NCBI RefSeq assembly: GCF_029428675.1
Contig: NZ_JAJNEL010000001.1
Span: forward strand, 6,510,001-6,574,000
DNA length: 64,000 nt
Source of the DNA: Streptomyces sp. JH14
Lineage (GTDB): Bacteria > Actinomycetota > Actinomycetes > Streptomycetales > Streptomycetaceae
Direction of reading: 5' to 3'
A program made the position numbers and the translations under genes. A model generated the notes under the pieces. The model was not told where the DNA came from. It made no database searches and was given only the letters and a program-made list of their open reading frames with translations. How positions within the stretch are numbered: the stretch's first letter is position 1; every line of letters starts with the position of its first letter. Positions 50,238-60,583 of the stretch are shown one piece after another.

Positions 50238-51773
50238 ATGGCACCAGAACCACCCCTGCTCACGATGTCCGGCATCACCAAGTCGTTCCCCGGCGTGCGC
50301 GCCCTCGACGGCGTGGACCTGGAGGTCCAGGCCGGCGAAGTCCACTGCCTGCTCGGGCAGAACGGCGCCGGCAAGTCCACGCTCATCAAGGTGCTCGCCG
50401 GCGCCCACCAGCCCGACGACGGCGAAATCACCTGGCGCGGCGCACCCGTCGCACTGAAGTCTCCGATCGCCGCCATGCGCCTCGGTGTCGCCACCATCTA
50501 CCAGGAACTCGACCTGGTCGAGGGTCTCTCGGTCGCCGAGAACATCTTCCTCGGACACGAACCCACCACCGCCCGCTTCGTCGTCCGTACCCGCGAGGGC
50601 CGTACGGCGGCCGCCGCACTGCTGAAGCGACTCGGTCACCCCGAGATCGATCCCGCCCGCCCGGTCGGTGCGCTCTCCGCAGCCCAGCAGCAGATCGTCT
50701 CCATGGCCAGGGCCCTCTCCCACGAGGTGCGGCTCATCGTCATGGACGAGCCGTCAGCGGCCCTCGACCCCGACGAGGTCGACAACCTCTTCCGTATCGT
50801 CGCCGCACTCACCGCCGACGGTGTCGCCGTCGTCTACATCTCCCACCGGCTGGAGGAGATCCGCCGGATCGGCGACCGGGTGACCGTACTGAAGGACGGC
50901 CGGGCCGTCGCGGTCGGTCTGCCCGCGAAGTCCACCCCGACACGGGACATCGTCGCCCTGATGACCGGCCGCAATGTCGAGTACGTCTTCCCGCCGCGCC
51001 CCGACGCGACCACGGATGCCGGGGAGACCGCCCGCCGGGAGCCCGTACTCGCCGTCGAAGGGCTGTCCAGGGAGGGCGAGTTCGCCCCGTTCGACCTGGA
51101 GGTGCGGCCCGGCGAGATCGTCGGCCTCGCCGGCCTGGTCGGCTCCGGGCGCTCCGAGATCCTGGAGACGGTCTACGGGGCACGCAGGCCGAGCTCGGGC
51201 CGGGCCCTCGTCGACGGACGGCCGCTGCGCCCCGGCAGCGTCCGAGCCGCCGTCGCCGCAGGCATCGGGCTCGCCCCCGAGGAGCGCAAGGCGCAGGCGC
51301 TGCTGATGCTCGAATCCGTCACCCGCAACGTCTCCGTCTCCTCCATGTCCCGCTTCTCCAGGGTGGGTTGGCTCGACCGCGGGGCCGAGCGCCGAGCGGC
51401 CCGTGCCGCCACCCGCGAACTGTCGCTGCGGCCCGACAACCCGGACACCCCGGTCCGCACCCTCTCCGGCGGCAACCAGCAGAAGGCCGTCCTGGCCCGC
51501 TGGCTGCTGCGCGGCTGCCGGGTGCTGCTGCTCGACGAACCGACCCGCGGCGTCGACGTCGGCGCTCGCGCCGAGCTCTACGCCGTGATCCGCCGGCTGG
51601 CCGACGAAGGCCTCGCCGTTCTGCTGGTCTCCAGCGAAGTGCCCGAAGTACTGGGCCTCGCCGACCGGGTGCTGGTGCTCCGTGAGGGCCGCGTCGTGCA
51701 TACGGCGGACGCCCGGGAGCTCGACGAGCACCGCGTACTCGATCTCGTGATGGAAGGGAGCCCGACGTCATGA
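50238..51773 (+). CDS. Sugar ABC transporter ATP-binding protein, RbsA type
   Basis: The 511-residue protein has two nucleotide-binding domains in tandem. The first has QNGAGKSTLIKVLAG, LSAAQQQIVSMARAL and VMDEPSAALDPDE; the second has GLVGSGRSEILETV, LSGGNQQKAVLARWL and LLDEPTRGVDVG. The second Walker A is unusual in the normal RbsA way. ATG 50238 follows CCGAGGGG. It is the energy unit of the importer formed with the next two genes and overlaps the permease start by 4 bp. Confidence 0.9.
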   Translation: MAPEPPLLTMSGITKSFPGVRALDGVDLEVQAGEVHCLLGQNGAGKSTLIKVLAGAHQPDDGEITWRGAPVALKSPIAAMRLGVATIYQELDLVEGLSVAENIFLGHEPTTARFVVRTREGRTAAAALLKRLGHPEIDPARPVGALSAAQQQIVSMARALSHEVRLIVMDEPSAALDPDEVDNLFRIVAALTADGVAVVYISHRLEEIRRIGDRVTVLKDGRAVAVGLPAKSTPTRDIVALMTGRNVEYVFPPRPDATTDAGETARREPVLAVEGLSREGEFAPFDLEVRPGEIVGLAGLVGSGRSEILETVYGARRPSSGRALVDGRPLRPGSVRAAVAAGIGLAPEERKAQALLMLESVTRNVSVSSMSRFSRVGWLDRGAERRAARAATRELSLRPDNPDTPVRTLSGGNQQKAVLARWLLRGCRVLLLDEPTRGVDVGARAELYAVIRRLADEGLAVLLVSSEVPEVLGLADRVLVLREGRVVHTADARELDEHRVLDLVMEGSPTS

Positions 51774-52819
51774 CACAGCCCGTCTCCTCGGCGCAGCACG
51801 GTGGGCCGGACAAGGCGGCCCCGCCGGCCTCCGCCACGCTGCCGCCCTCGAAGGGCGGTGGACTGCGCGCCTTCGGGGTGCGCATGGACGTGCGCAACCT
51901 GTCGCTGCTCGGCGTCCTCGCCGTACTGATCGCCGTCGGGGGGTTCACCGAACCCGACGCCTTCCTGGACACCGGGAATCTGCAGCTGATCCTGACCCAG
52001 TCGTCCGTCATCGGCGTCGTCACCGTCGGCATGACCTTCGTCATCACCAGTGGCGGCATCGACCTGTCGGTCGGTGCGATGGTCGCGCTCGCCTCGGTCT
52101 GGGCGACCACGCTCGCCACCCAGGAGTACGGCTTCGCGGGCATCCTCTTCACCGCGGTGCTCGTCGGTGTCGGTGCCGGATTCGTCAACGGGCTGCTGAT
52201 CGCGTACGGGAGGATGGTGCCGTTCATCGCGACGCTGGCCATGCTCGCCTCGGCCCGCGGCCTCGCCCTGCAGATCACCGACGGCAAGACGCAGATCGTG
52301 ACCGTCCAGTCGGTCCTCGACCTCGGCCTGCCGGACTCGTACGTCCTCGGCATACCGCCCCTGGTGCTGGCGTTCGCCGCGGTCACCGTCATCGGCTGGC
52401 TGGTGCTGAACCGGACGACCTTCGGACGCCGCACGGTGGCGGTCGGCGGCAACGCGGAAGCGGCCCGGCTCGCCGGGATCGACGTACGGCGCCAGCGGCT
52501 CTATCTGTATCTGCTCTCCGGGCTGTGCTGCGGTATCGCCGCCTTCATGCTGATCATCCTGTCCGGCTCGGGACAGAACACCAACGGCAACCTGTACGAG
52601 CTCGACGCCATCGCCGCCGCGATCATCGGCGGCACCCTGCTCAGCGGCGGACGCGGCACGATCGTCGGCTCCGTCCTCGGCGTCCTCGTCTTCACCACCA
52701 TCACCAATATCTTCGCGCTCAACAATCTGCAGAGCGATGTCCAGCAGATCGCGAAGGGCGCGATCATCGTCGCCGCCGTCCTGGTCCAGCGCCGAACCTC
52801 GGCCCACGGGGAGACCTGA
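51770..52819 (+). CDS. Sugar ABC transporter permease, RbsC type
   Basis: The 349-residue membrane protein has about ten hydrophobic segments and the RbsC/BPD_transp_2 pattern: GMTFVITSGGIDLSVGAMVA, VNGLLIAYGRMVPFIATLAM, RTTFGRRTVAVGGNAEAARL and GGTLLSGGRGTIVGSVLGVL. The first ~35 residues are a cytoplasmic tail rich in Ser/Pro. Coupled to the ATPase gene by a 4-bp overlap. It forms the membrane channel for the sugar carried by the binding protein. Confidence 0.9.
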   Translation: MTQPVSSAQHGGPDKAAPPASATLPPSKGGGLRAFGVRMDVRNLSLLGVLAVLIAVGGFTEPDAFLDTGNLQLILTQSSVIGVVTVGMTFVITSGGIDLSVGAMVALASVWATTLATQEYGFAGILFTAVLVGVGAGFVNGLLIAYGRMVPFIATLAMLASARGLALQITDGKTQIVTVQSVLDLGLPDSYVLGIPPLVLAFAAVTVIGWLVLNRTTFGRRTVAVGGNAEAARLAGIDVRRQRLYLYLLSGLCCGIAAFMLIILSGSGQNTNGNLYELDAIAAAIIGGTLLSGGRGTIVGSVLGVLVFTTITNIFALNNLQSDVQQIAKGAIIVAAVLVQRRTSAHGET

Positions 52820-52918
52820 CCCCCGGTCCTCCACCCCATATCCCCTCACCGCACCCCACCCCGTCCCACCCAACAGTTCCGCATGCCACCCACGTACCGG
52901 ATGAAGGGTTCGACAGCC

Positions 52919-53956
52919 ATGCCAGAAACCAGCCGCAGAGGCCTGCTCTTCGGCACCGCAGCCGTCTCCGCGGGCGCCCTCCTCACCGCCTGCACCAGCA
53001 ACGAGCCCAAGAAGTCGGAGACCGCGCAGACCAATCAGCCGGCCGCCGACGACAAGCCCGGCAAGGCGGTCACCATCGGCTTCGCCGGCCCGCAGGCCGA
53101 TCACGGGTGGCTCAACGCCATCAATGACAACGCCAAGTCGCGGGCGGAGAAGTACTCCGAGGTGACCCTGGAGATCACCGAGGGCTCCAACGACACCGCC
53201 ACCCAGATCGGCCAGGTCAAGACCCTCATCAACAAGAAGGTCGATGTCCTCGTCATCCTCCCCGCCGACGGCAAGGCGCTCACCCAGGTCGGTCTGGAAG
53301 CGATGAAGGCGGGCATCCCCGTCATCAACCTGGACCGCATCTTCGCCTCACCGCAGGCCTACCGCTGCTGGGTCGGCGGCGACAACTACGGCATGGGCCT
53401 CAATGCCGGTACGTTCATCGGCGAGCAGCTCAAGGACAAGGCGGACGCCAAGGTCGTCGAGCTCGCGGGTATCGACAACCTGGAGCTCACCAAGCAGCGC
53501 AGCCAGGGATTTGCCGACGCCCTCAAGAACTACCCCAACGTCAAGCTGGTCGCGCGGCAGGCCGCCGAGTTCACCGTTGAGTCCGGCCAGGCGAAGATGG
53601 CCCAACTTCTGCAGGCGCAGAAGCAGTTCGACGCACTGTGGAACCACGACGACGACCAGGGTGTCGGTGCGCTGCGCGCCATCCAGCAGGCCGGCCGGGA
53701 CGAGTTCCTGATGGTCGGCGGAGCCGGGGCGAAGTCCGCCATGGACGCCATCAAGGCCGACAACAGCGTCCTGAAGGCCACCGTCCTCTACCCGCCGACG
53801 ATGGCGGCGTCCGCCATCGACCTGGCGCGTGCGCTCGGCCAGGGCAAGGGCATCGGCGGTCTCTCCGAACTGGAGATCCCGACCAGCCTCACCCTCTACT
53901 CCGCCGTCGTCACCAAGGACAACATCGACCAGTACCTGCCGACGGGCTTCAGCTGA
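52919..53956 (+). CDS. Sugar ABC transporter substrate-binding lipoprotein
   Basis: The 345-residue protein begins MPETSRRGLLFGTAAVSAGA with the lipobox LLTAC; the lipid attaches to Cys25. The twin arginines at 6-7 suggest Tat export. The mature part is a periplasmic-binding fold of the ribose/inositol group: VTIGFAGPQADHGWLNAIND, TQIGQVKTLINKKVDVLVIL and DGKALTQVGLEAMKAGIPVI. The sugar is not identifiable. A short hairpin between this and the next gene may let this mRNA segment accumulate, as binding proteins are needed in excess. ATG 52919, GAAGGG upstream. Confidence 0.88.
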   Translation: MPETSRRGLLFGTAAVSAGALLTACTSNEPKKSETAQTNQPAADDKPGKAVTIGFAGPQADHGWLNAINDNAKSRAEKYSEVTLEITEGSNDTATQIGQVKTLINKKVDVLVILPADGKALTQVGLEAMKAGIPVINLDRIFASPQAYRCWVGGDNYGMGLNAGTFIGEQLKDKADAKVVELAGIDNLELTKQRSQGFADALKNYPNVKLVARQAAEFTVESGQAKMAQLLQAQKQFDALWNHDDDQGVGALRAIQQAGRDEFLMVGGAGAKSAMDAIKADNSVLKATVLYPPTMAASAIDLARALGQGKGIGGLSELEIPTSLTLYSAVVTKDNIDQYLPTGFS

Positions 53957-53967
53957 TCCGCCGTCCG

Positions 53968-53985
53968 GGAGGGTGCTGACCCTCC
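53968..53985 (+). terminator. Intra-operon hairpin after the binding protein gene
   Basis: GGAGGGT pairs with ACCCTCC around a 4-base GCTG loop, 11 bases after the stop. It probably weakly attenuates or protects the mRNA rather than ending the operon, since the next gene starts 39 bases later. Confidence 0.5.
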
Positions 53986-54024
53986 TGCAGCCCCCACCGA
54001 AGCACCGATGAGGAGGAAGCCCGT

Positions 54025-55257
54025 ATGGCCCGTAGGGAAGAGACGGAGCAGGAGGCCGCTGCGCCGCCGACGAGGAAGCCGGAGCGACCGCTCGGGATCG
54101 GCATGGTCGGATACGCGTTCATGGGCGCCGCCCACTCCCAGGGGTGGCGCACCGTGGGACACGTTTTCGACCTGCCGATGCGGCCGGCTCTCGCCGCGAT
54201 CTGCGGACGCGACCGTGCGGCGGTCACCGCCGCCGCCGAGCGTCACGGCTGGGCGGCGGCGGAGACCGACTGGCGCGCCCTGATCGCCCGGGACGACGTC
54301 CAGCTCGTCGACATCTGCACTCCCGGCGACAGCCATGCGGAAATCGCCATCGCCGCCCTGGAGGCCGGCAAGCACGTGCTGTGCGAGAAGCCGCTCGCCA
54401 ACACGGTTGCCGAGGCGGAGGCCATGACCGAGGCCGCGGAACGGGCCAGGGCCCGTGGCCAGGTGGCGATGGTCGGCTTCAACTACCGCAAGGCGCCGGC
54501 GATCGCCTACGCACGGAAGATGATCAGCGACGGCAGGCTCGGCTCCCTGCGGCACGTACGGGCCACCTACCTCCAGGACTGGCTGGTCGATCCCGAGTCG
54601 CCGCTCACCTGGCGGCTGGACCGCGAGCGCGCCGGATCCGGTGCGCTGGGCGACCTCGGGGCCCACATCGTCGACCTCGCGCAGTATCTGGCGGGGGAGC
54701 TGCTGGTGGGGGTGTCCGCGATGTCCGAGACCTTCGTACGGGACAGGCCCCTGCTCGCAGGAGCGTCGGCGGGGCTCTCGGGCTCGGCCGACAGCGAGGC
54801 GCGGGGGGCGGTCACCGTCGACGACGCGGCTCTGTTCACCGGCAGGCTCGCTTCCGGAGCGCTGGCCTCGTTCGAGGCGACGCGTATGGCGGCGGGCCGC
54901 AAGAACGCGCTGCGGCTGGAGCTCAACGGGGAGCGCGGCTCGCTCGCCTTCGACCTGGAGCGACTGAACGAGCTGTCCTTCCACGACCACACCGAACCCG
55001 CCACCACCGCGGGGTTCCGCCGCATCCTCGTCACGGAGCCCGAGCATCCGTACCTGGAGGCGTGGTGGCCGCCGGGTCACGCCCTCGGCTACGAGCACAC
55101 CTTCATCCACCAGGCCCGCGACCTCGTCCGGACGATCGCCGAAGGGGCGGACCCCGTGCCGTCGTTCGCCGACGGACTCCAGGTGCAGCGGGTGCTCGCG
55201 GCGGTGGAGGAGAGCGCCGAGAAGAACTCCGTACTCACCCCGGTACACACCCCGTAG
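54025..55257 (+). CDS. Gfo/Idh/MocA family oxidoreductase
   Basis: The 410-residue NAD(P)-dependent enzyme has a Rossmann start (LGIGMVGYAFMGAAHSQGW), the EKP motif at VLCEKPLANTVAEA and the catalytic block around LGDLGAHIVDLAQYL. Such enzymes oxidise or reduce hydroxyl groups of sugars and inositols. An extended N-terminal tail (REETEQEAAAPPTRKPERP) is unusual. The context with ThuA/DUF1080 domains points to 3-keto sugar metabolism. ATG 54025, 68 bases after the binding-protein stop; 12 bases before the next gene. Confidence 0.88.
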   Translation: MARREETEQEAAAPPTRKPERPLGIGMVGYAFMGAAHSQGWRTVGHVFDLPMRPALAAICGRDRAAVTAAAERHGWAAAETDWRALIARDDVQLVDICTPGDSHAEIAIAALEAGKHVLCEKPLANTVAEAEAMTEAAERARARGQVAMVGFNYRKAPAIAYARKMISDGRLGSLRHVRATYLQDWLVDPESPLTWRLDRERAGSGALGDLGAHIVDLAQYLAGELLVGVSAMSETFVRDRPLLAGASAGLSGSADSEARGAVTVDDAALFTGRLASGALASFEATRMAAGRKNALRLELNGERGSLAFDLERLNELSFHDHTEPATTAGFRRILVTEPEHPYLEAWWPPGHALGYEHTFIHQARDLVRTIAEGADPVPSFADGLQVQRVLAAVEESAEKNSVLTPVHTP

Positions 55258-55269
55258 GAGGTTCCGCGC

Positions 55270-56274
<1,005 letters not shown>

Positions 56275-56280
56275 CGGTGT

Positions 56281-56303
56281 TTCCGGGGGCTCGGCCCCCG
56301 GAA
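56281..56303 (+). terminator. Intrinsic terminator of the sugar operon
   Basis: TTCCGGGGGC and GCCCCCGGAA form a 10-bp stem with a 3-base TCG loop, seven bases after the isomerase stop. It separates the importer operon from the secreted enzyme gene, which therefore has its own promoter in 56304-56716. That interval (about 410 bases) contains only GC-rich small hairpins and the operator-like motif at 56523. Confidence 0.75.
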
Positions 56304-56522
56304 CCCCGCTCCTCGATCGCCGGGGAAGCCTGATTCTCCGTCCGGGCGGCGCCTTGGGTGCTGCCCGGCACGACCAGGCCTGCCCGGCGTCCGAGGACCG
56401 GGGGCCCGGGGCACTGCCCCGGTTTCGGGAAGGACGGGCAGGGGGAACAGCCCCCGCCCGGCGTCACTCCGCGCACCCCCGGGGCGATTCCGCATGCCCT
56501 CACCGGCCTTTGTCCTGATGCA

Positions 56523-56541
56523 GGAAAAAGTTCAACTCAAC
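56523..56541. promoter_or_regulatory. Candidate ROK operator upstream of the secreted dehydrogenase
   Basis: The motif GGAAAAAGTTCAACTCAAC contains an AAGTTSRAC half and a second CAAC, resembling the repeat in front of the ROK gene. It lies about 175 bases before the start at 56717. If shared, ROK controls both the importer operon and this enzyme. Confidence 0.45.
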
Positions 56542-56716
56542 TGCTGCGCAAAGGCTTTCCGTGCAGGACGAACGGGTCTACGGTCCATGGGGTGTACACG
56601 ACATAACTCTCGTCACCGGGGCCCCATCAGGCCCTCATGTGACCTGCGCGGCAGTCCCCGCGCGGAACGGCTCGGCACTACCCGCCCGTACAACCGGCAC
56701 TTTCCGGAGGACACTC

Positions 56717-59700
56717 GTGCACAGAAGCAGAAGCAGAAGCAAACGCAGGACCGGGCTCCGTAAGTCCCTCGCCCTGCTCACCGGCGGCCTCCTCACCGCC
56801 GCCACCCTCGCCCTCGGCGCCACCCCCGGCGCCTCCGCAGCGTCCGCGGCCTCGCCGGCCGCCACCGATGCCGCGGCGGCCGAGGACTTCCAGCAGGTCA
56901 CCCTCGCCAAGGGTGCCGCCGAAACCGGCGAACCCATGTCGCTGGCGGTCCTCCCGGACCGCAGCGTCCTGCACACCTCGCGCAGCGGCGAGCTGCGGAT
57001 TACCGACAGCGCCGGCAACACCAGGGTCTCCGGTGTCCTGCCCGTCTACTCGCACGACGAGGAAGGCCTCCAGGGCGTAGGCGTCGACCCCGACTTCGAC
57101 ACGAACCGGGCGATCTACCTCTACTACGCGCCCCCGCTGGACACCCCGTCCGGCGACGCCCCGGAGACAGGCACCGCCGCCGACTTCGCCAAGTTCGACG
57201 GCGTCAACCGGCTCTCCCGCTTCGTCCTCAAGGAGGACGGCACCCTCGACCTGAGCAGCGAGAAGAAGGTCCTCGACGTCAAGACGTCGCGCGGCATCTG
57301 CTGTCACGTCGGCGGCGACATCGACTTCGACGCGCAGGGCAACCTGTACCTGTCGACCGGCGACGACTCCAACCCCTTCGCCTCCGACGGTTACGCACCG
57401 ATCGACGAGCGCCCGGACCGGAACCCAGCGTTCGACGCCCGGCGCTCCGCGGGCAACACCAACGACCTGCGCGGCAAGCTCCTCCGGATCAAGGTCGCGG
57501 AGGACGGCTCGTACACCATCCCCGAGGGCAACCTCTTCGCCCCGGGCACGGACAAGACGCGGCCCGAGATCTACGCGATGGGCTTCCGCAACCCGTTCCG
57601 CTTCAGCGTCGACAAGGCCACCGGTATCGCGTACGTCGGTGACTACGGTCCCGACGCGGGCGCGGCCGACCCGAAGCGCGGACCCGGCGGACAGGTCGAG
57701 TTCGCCCGGGTGACCAAGGCGGCCAACTTCGGCTGGCCGTTCTGCACCGGGAACAACGATCCCTTCGTCGACTACGACTTCGCGACGCAGACGTCCGGCG
57801 CGACCTTCGACTGCGCCGCACCGAAGAACACCTCGCCGCACAACACCGGCCTGGTCGACCTTCCCCCGGCGCAGCCCGCCTGGATCCCGTACGACGGCGG
57901 ATCCGTGCCCGAGTTCGGCACCGGCTCCGAGTCGCCGATGGGCGGCCCCGTCTACCACTACGACCCGAACCTCGACTCGCCCGTGAAGTTCCCCGAGGCG
58001 TACGACGGGGACTTCTTCGCCGGTGAGTTCGGCCGGCAGTGGATCAAGCGGATCGAGCAGGACGGCGACGGCGCCGTTCAGTCCATCAACGACATCCCGT
58101 GGTCCGGGACCCAGGTGATGGACATGGCCTTCGGCCCGGACGGGGCGCTGTACGTCCTGGACTACGGCCTCTCCTGGTTCGGCGGCGACGAGCACTCCGC
58201 GCTCTACCGCATCGAGAACGCCACCGGCGGGCACTCGCCGATCGCCGAGGCCACTTCCAACAAGACGTCCGGTACCGCACCGCTGAAGGTGCAGTTCTCC
58301 TCCGCGGGCACCACGGACTCCGACAACGACTCGCTCACCTACGCCTGGGACTTCGGCGACGGCGGTACGTCGACCGCCGCGAACCCCACGTACACGTACA
58401 AGAAGAACGGCACCTACACCGCGACCGTCACCGCCAAGGACCCCACCGGCCGCACCGGTTCGGCAAGTGCCCATGTGACCGTCGGCAACACCGCACCCAC
58501 GGTGAATCTGGAACTCCCGGGTGACGGGCAGCTGTTCACCTTCGGCGACGAGATCCCGTTCAAGGTGACCGTCACCGACCCGGAGGACGGCACGATCGAC
58601 TGCTCGAAGGTCCAGGTCAGCTTCGTACTCGGCCATGACAACCATGGCCACCCGATCACCACGGAGCACGGCTGCTCCGGCACCGTCAAGACCGAGATGG
58701 ACGGCGGGCACGACCCGAACGCCAACATCTTCGGAGTCATCGACGCCTCGTACACCGATGGCGGGGGCGGCGGCCAGGCCGCACTCTCCGGCCACGACCA
58801 GGCGCAGCTCCAGCCCCGCCACCGGCAGGCCGAGCACTTCACCTCGTCGTCTGGCATCCAGACGTTCGACAAGGCGAACGCAGAGGGCGGCAAGACGGTC
58901 GGCGACATCAACAACGACGACTGGATCGCCTTCAAGCCGTACATCCTCGGTGACTCCACCAAGCTCACCGCCCGGATCTCGTCCGGTGGCGCCGGTGGCT
59001 TCCTCGAGGTACGGACCGGCTCCGCGACCGGCAAGATCCTCGGCTCCGCCCCGGTGCCGGTGACCGGCAGCTGGGAGACCTTCCAGGACATCGACGTACC
59101 GCTGCGCGGCGTCCCGAAGCAGGCCACGGAACTCTTCCTGGTCTTCAAGGGCGGCGACGGTGCGCTCTACGACATCGACGACTTCGAGCTCTCCAACAGC
59201 GCCCCCGACCGGACCGCCAAGCGGGTCCTGGTCTTCTCGAAGACGGCCGGCTTCCGCCACGACGCGATTCCCGAGGGCATCGCCGCACTGAAGGAACTCG
59301 GCGCGAGCAGCAACATCACCGTCGACGCCACGGAGGAGGCAGGCCAGTTCACCACCAGCAACCTGGCCCGCTACGACGCCGTCGTCTTCCTCTCCACGAC
59401 CGGTGACGTTCTCAACGCCGACCAGCAGAAGGCGTTCGAGAACTACATCGCCGGCGGTGGCGGCTACATGGGCGTGCACGCCGCCGCGGACACCGAGTAC
59501 GACTGGGCGTTCTACGGCGGACTGGTCGGCTCGTACTTCGCCGGGCACCCCGCGATCCAGCCCGTCACCGTCCGCGTCGAGGACCACAAGAACCCGGCGA
59601 CCGCCCACCTCGACGACGCCTGGGTCCGAACCGATGAGCTGTACAACTACCGCACCAACCCGCGCGACAAGGTGAAGGTCCTCGCCACGCTCGACGAGAC

Positions 59701-60442
59701 GACCTACACCGGCGGCACCATGAAGGGCGATCACCCGATCACCTGGTGCCAGTCCTACGGGGGCGGCCGCTCCTTCTACACCGGCCTCGGCCACACCAAG
59801 GAGTCGTACGCCGAACCGGCCTTCCGCCAGCTCCTCCTCGGCGGTGTCCGGTACGCGGCCGGCCAGGTCAGTGCCGACTGCAAGCCGGACACCGGCTACC
59901 GGCCGATCTTCAACGGCAAGACGCTGGAAGGCTGGAAGCAGGCCGGCCCGGGGAAGTTCAACGTCGTCGACGGTGAACTCCGCTCCGAGGGCGGCCTGGG
60001 CCTCCTCACCTACCAGCCCAAGGAGCTCGGGTCCTACTCGCTGAAGCTCGACTGGAAGCTGGCGGGCGACGACAACTCCGGTGTCTTCGTCGGCTTCCCG
60101 GAGTCCGACGACCCCTGGTCCGCGGTGAACAACGGCTACGAGGTCCAGATCGACGCCACCGACGCCCCCGACCGCACCACGGGCGCCATCTACACCTTCA
60201 AGGCGGCGAACATCAAGGCCCGCGACCAGGTCCTGCGGCCGCCGGGCCAGTGGAACAGCTACGAGATCAAGGTCCAGGGTGAACGGCTCCAGGTCTTCCT
60301 CAACGGAGTCAAGATCAACGACTTCACCAACACCGATCCCGTACGCAGCCTGAAGGACGGCTACATCGGCCTGCAGAACCACGGGGCCGACGACCAGGTG
60401 TCCTTCCGCAACATCGAGTTGAAGGAGCTGCCCGCCGCATAG
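56717..60442 (+). CDS. Secreted multidomain protein: PQQ sugar dehydrogenase, PKD, CBM, ThuA, DUF1080
   Basis: The 1241-residue protein has a signal peptide (HRSRSRSKRRTGLRKSLALL then TGGLLTAATLALGATPGASA). Domains in order: glucose/sorbosone-type PQQ dehydrogenase propeller (~57-505, with GLQGVGVDPDF and CCHVGGDIDFDAQGNLYLST), PKD (~507-590), a CBM6-like module (~705-827), ThuA (~835-1048, KRVLVFSKTAGFRHDAIPEG) and DUF1080 3-keto-glycoside hydrolase-like (~1061-1238, YRPIFNGKTLEGW). Start GTG 56717 follows CCGGAGG. It probably oxidises and cleaves glycosides outside the cell, feeding the neighbouring importer. The length suits other actinobacterial ThuA-PQQ fusions. Confidence 0.85.
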   Translation: MHRSRSRSKRRTGLRKSLALLTGGLLTAATLALGATPGASAASAASPAATDAAAAEDFQQVTLAKGAAETGEPMSLAVLPDRSVLHTSRSGELRITDSAGNTRVSGVLPVYSHDEEGLQGVGVDPDFDTNRAIYLYYAPPLDTPSGDAPETGTAADFAKFDGVNRLSRFVLKEDGTLDLSSEKKVLDVKTSRGICCHVGGDIDFDAQGNLYLSTGDDSNPFASDGYAPIDERPDRNPAFDARRSAGNTNDLRGKLLRIKVAEDGSYTIPEGNLFAPGTDKTRPEIYAMGFRNPFRFSVDKATGIAYVGDYGPDAGAADPKRGPGGQVEFARVTKAANFGWPFCTGNNDPFVDYDFATQTSGATFDCAAPKNTSPHNTGLVDLPPAQPAWIPYDGGSVPEFGTGSESPMGGPVYHYDPNLDSPVKFPEAYDGDFFAGEFGRQWIKRIEQDGDGAVQSINDIPWSGTQVMDMAFGPDGALYVLDYGLSWFGGDEHSALYRIENATGGHSPIAEATSNKTSGTAPLKVQFSSAGTTDSDNDSLTYAWDFGDGGTSTAANPTYTYKKNGTYTATVTAKDPTGRTGSASAHVTVGNTAPTVNLELPGDGQLFTFGDEIPFKVTVTDPEDGTIDCSKVQVSFVLGHDNHGHPITTEHGCSGTVKTEMDGGHDPNANIFGVIDASYTDGGGGGQAALSGHDQAQLQPRHRQAEHFTSSSGIQTFDKANAEGGKTVGDINNDDWIAFKPYILGDSTKLTARISSGGAGGFLEVRTGSATGKILGSAPVPVTGSWETFQDIDVPLRGVPKQATELFLVFKGGDGALYDIDDFELSNSAPDRTAKRVLVFSKTAGFRHDAIPEGIAALKELGASSNITVDATEEAGQFTTSNLARYDAVVFLSTTGDVLNADQQKAFENYIAGGGGYMGVHAAADTEYDWAFYGGLVGSYFAGHPAIQPVTVRVEDHKNPATAHLDDAWVRTDELYNYRTNPRDKVKVLATLDETTYTGGTMKGDHPITWCQSYGGGRSFYTGLGHTKESYAEPAFRQLLLGGVRYAAGQVSADCKPDTGYRPIFNGKTLEGWKQAGPGKFNVVDGELRSEGGLGLLTYQPKELGSYSLKLDWKLAGDDNSGVFVGFPESDDPWSAVNNGYEVQIDATDAPDRTTGAIYTFKAANIKARDQVLRPPGQWNSYEIKVQGERLQVFLNGVKINDFTNTDPVRSLKDGYIGLQNHGADDQVSFRNIELKELPAA

Positions 60443-60458
60443 GCGGCAGCCACAGTCC

Positions 60459-60497
60459 GACGGCGGGCGGGGCGACGGCCCTACCCCGCCCGCCGTC
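60459..60497 (+). terminator. 14-bp hairpin after the secreted dehydrogenase gene
   Basis: GACGGCGGGCGGGG (60459-60472) pairs with CCCCGCCCGCCGTC (60484-60497) around an 11-base loop. It starts 16 bases after the stop and precedes the next gene's leader by about 90 bases. Confidence 0.75.
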
Positions 60498-60583
60498 ACC
60501 ACCACTTCCCTGCCCGCCACCGACCGAACAGCGCCGCGCTCTTCGCACTGCCCAGCCAGGATCCCAGCCAGGGAGGCAGCCCC

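Noticed and set aside
56281..56500. Possible riboswitch in the GC-rich spacer before the secreted enzyme
   Set aside because: The small hairpins here look like terminator debris, and no known aptamer core was recognised.
56678..60520. 1280-codon minus-strand frame opposite the multidomain secreted enzyme
   Set aside because: The plus frame carries five recognised domains and a signal peptide. The antisense frame is an acid/valine-rich mirror without motifs.
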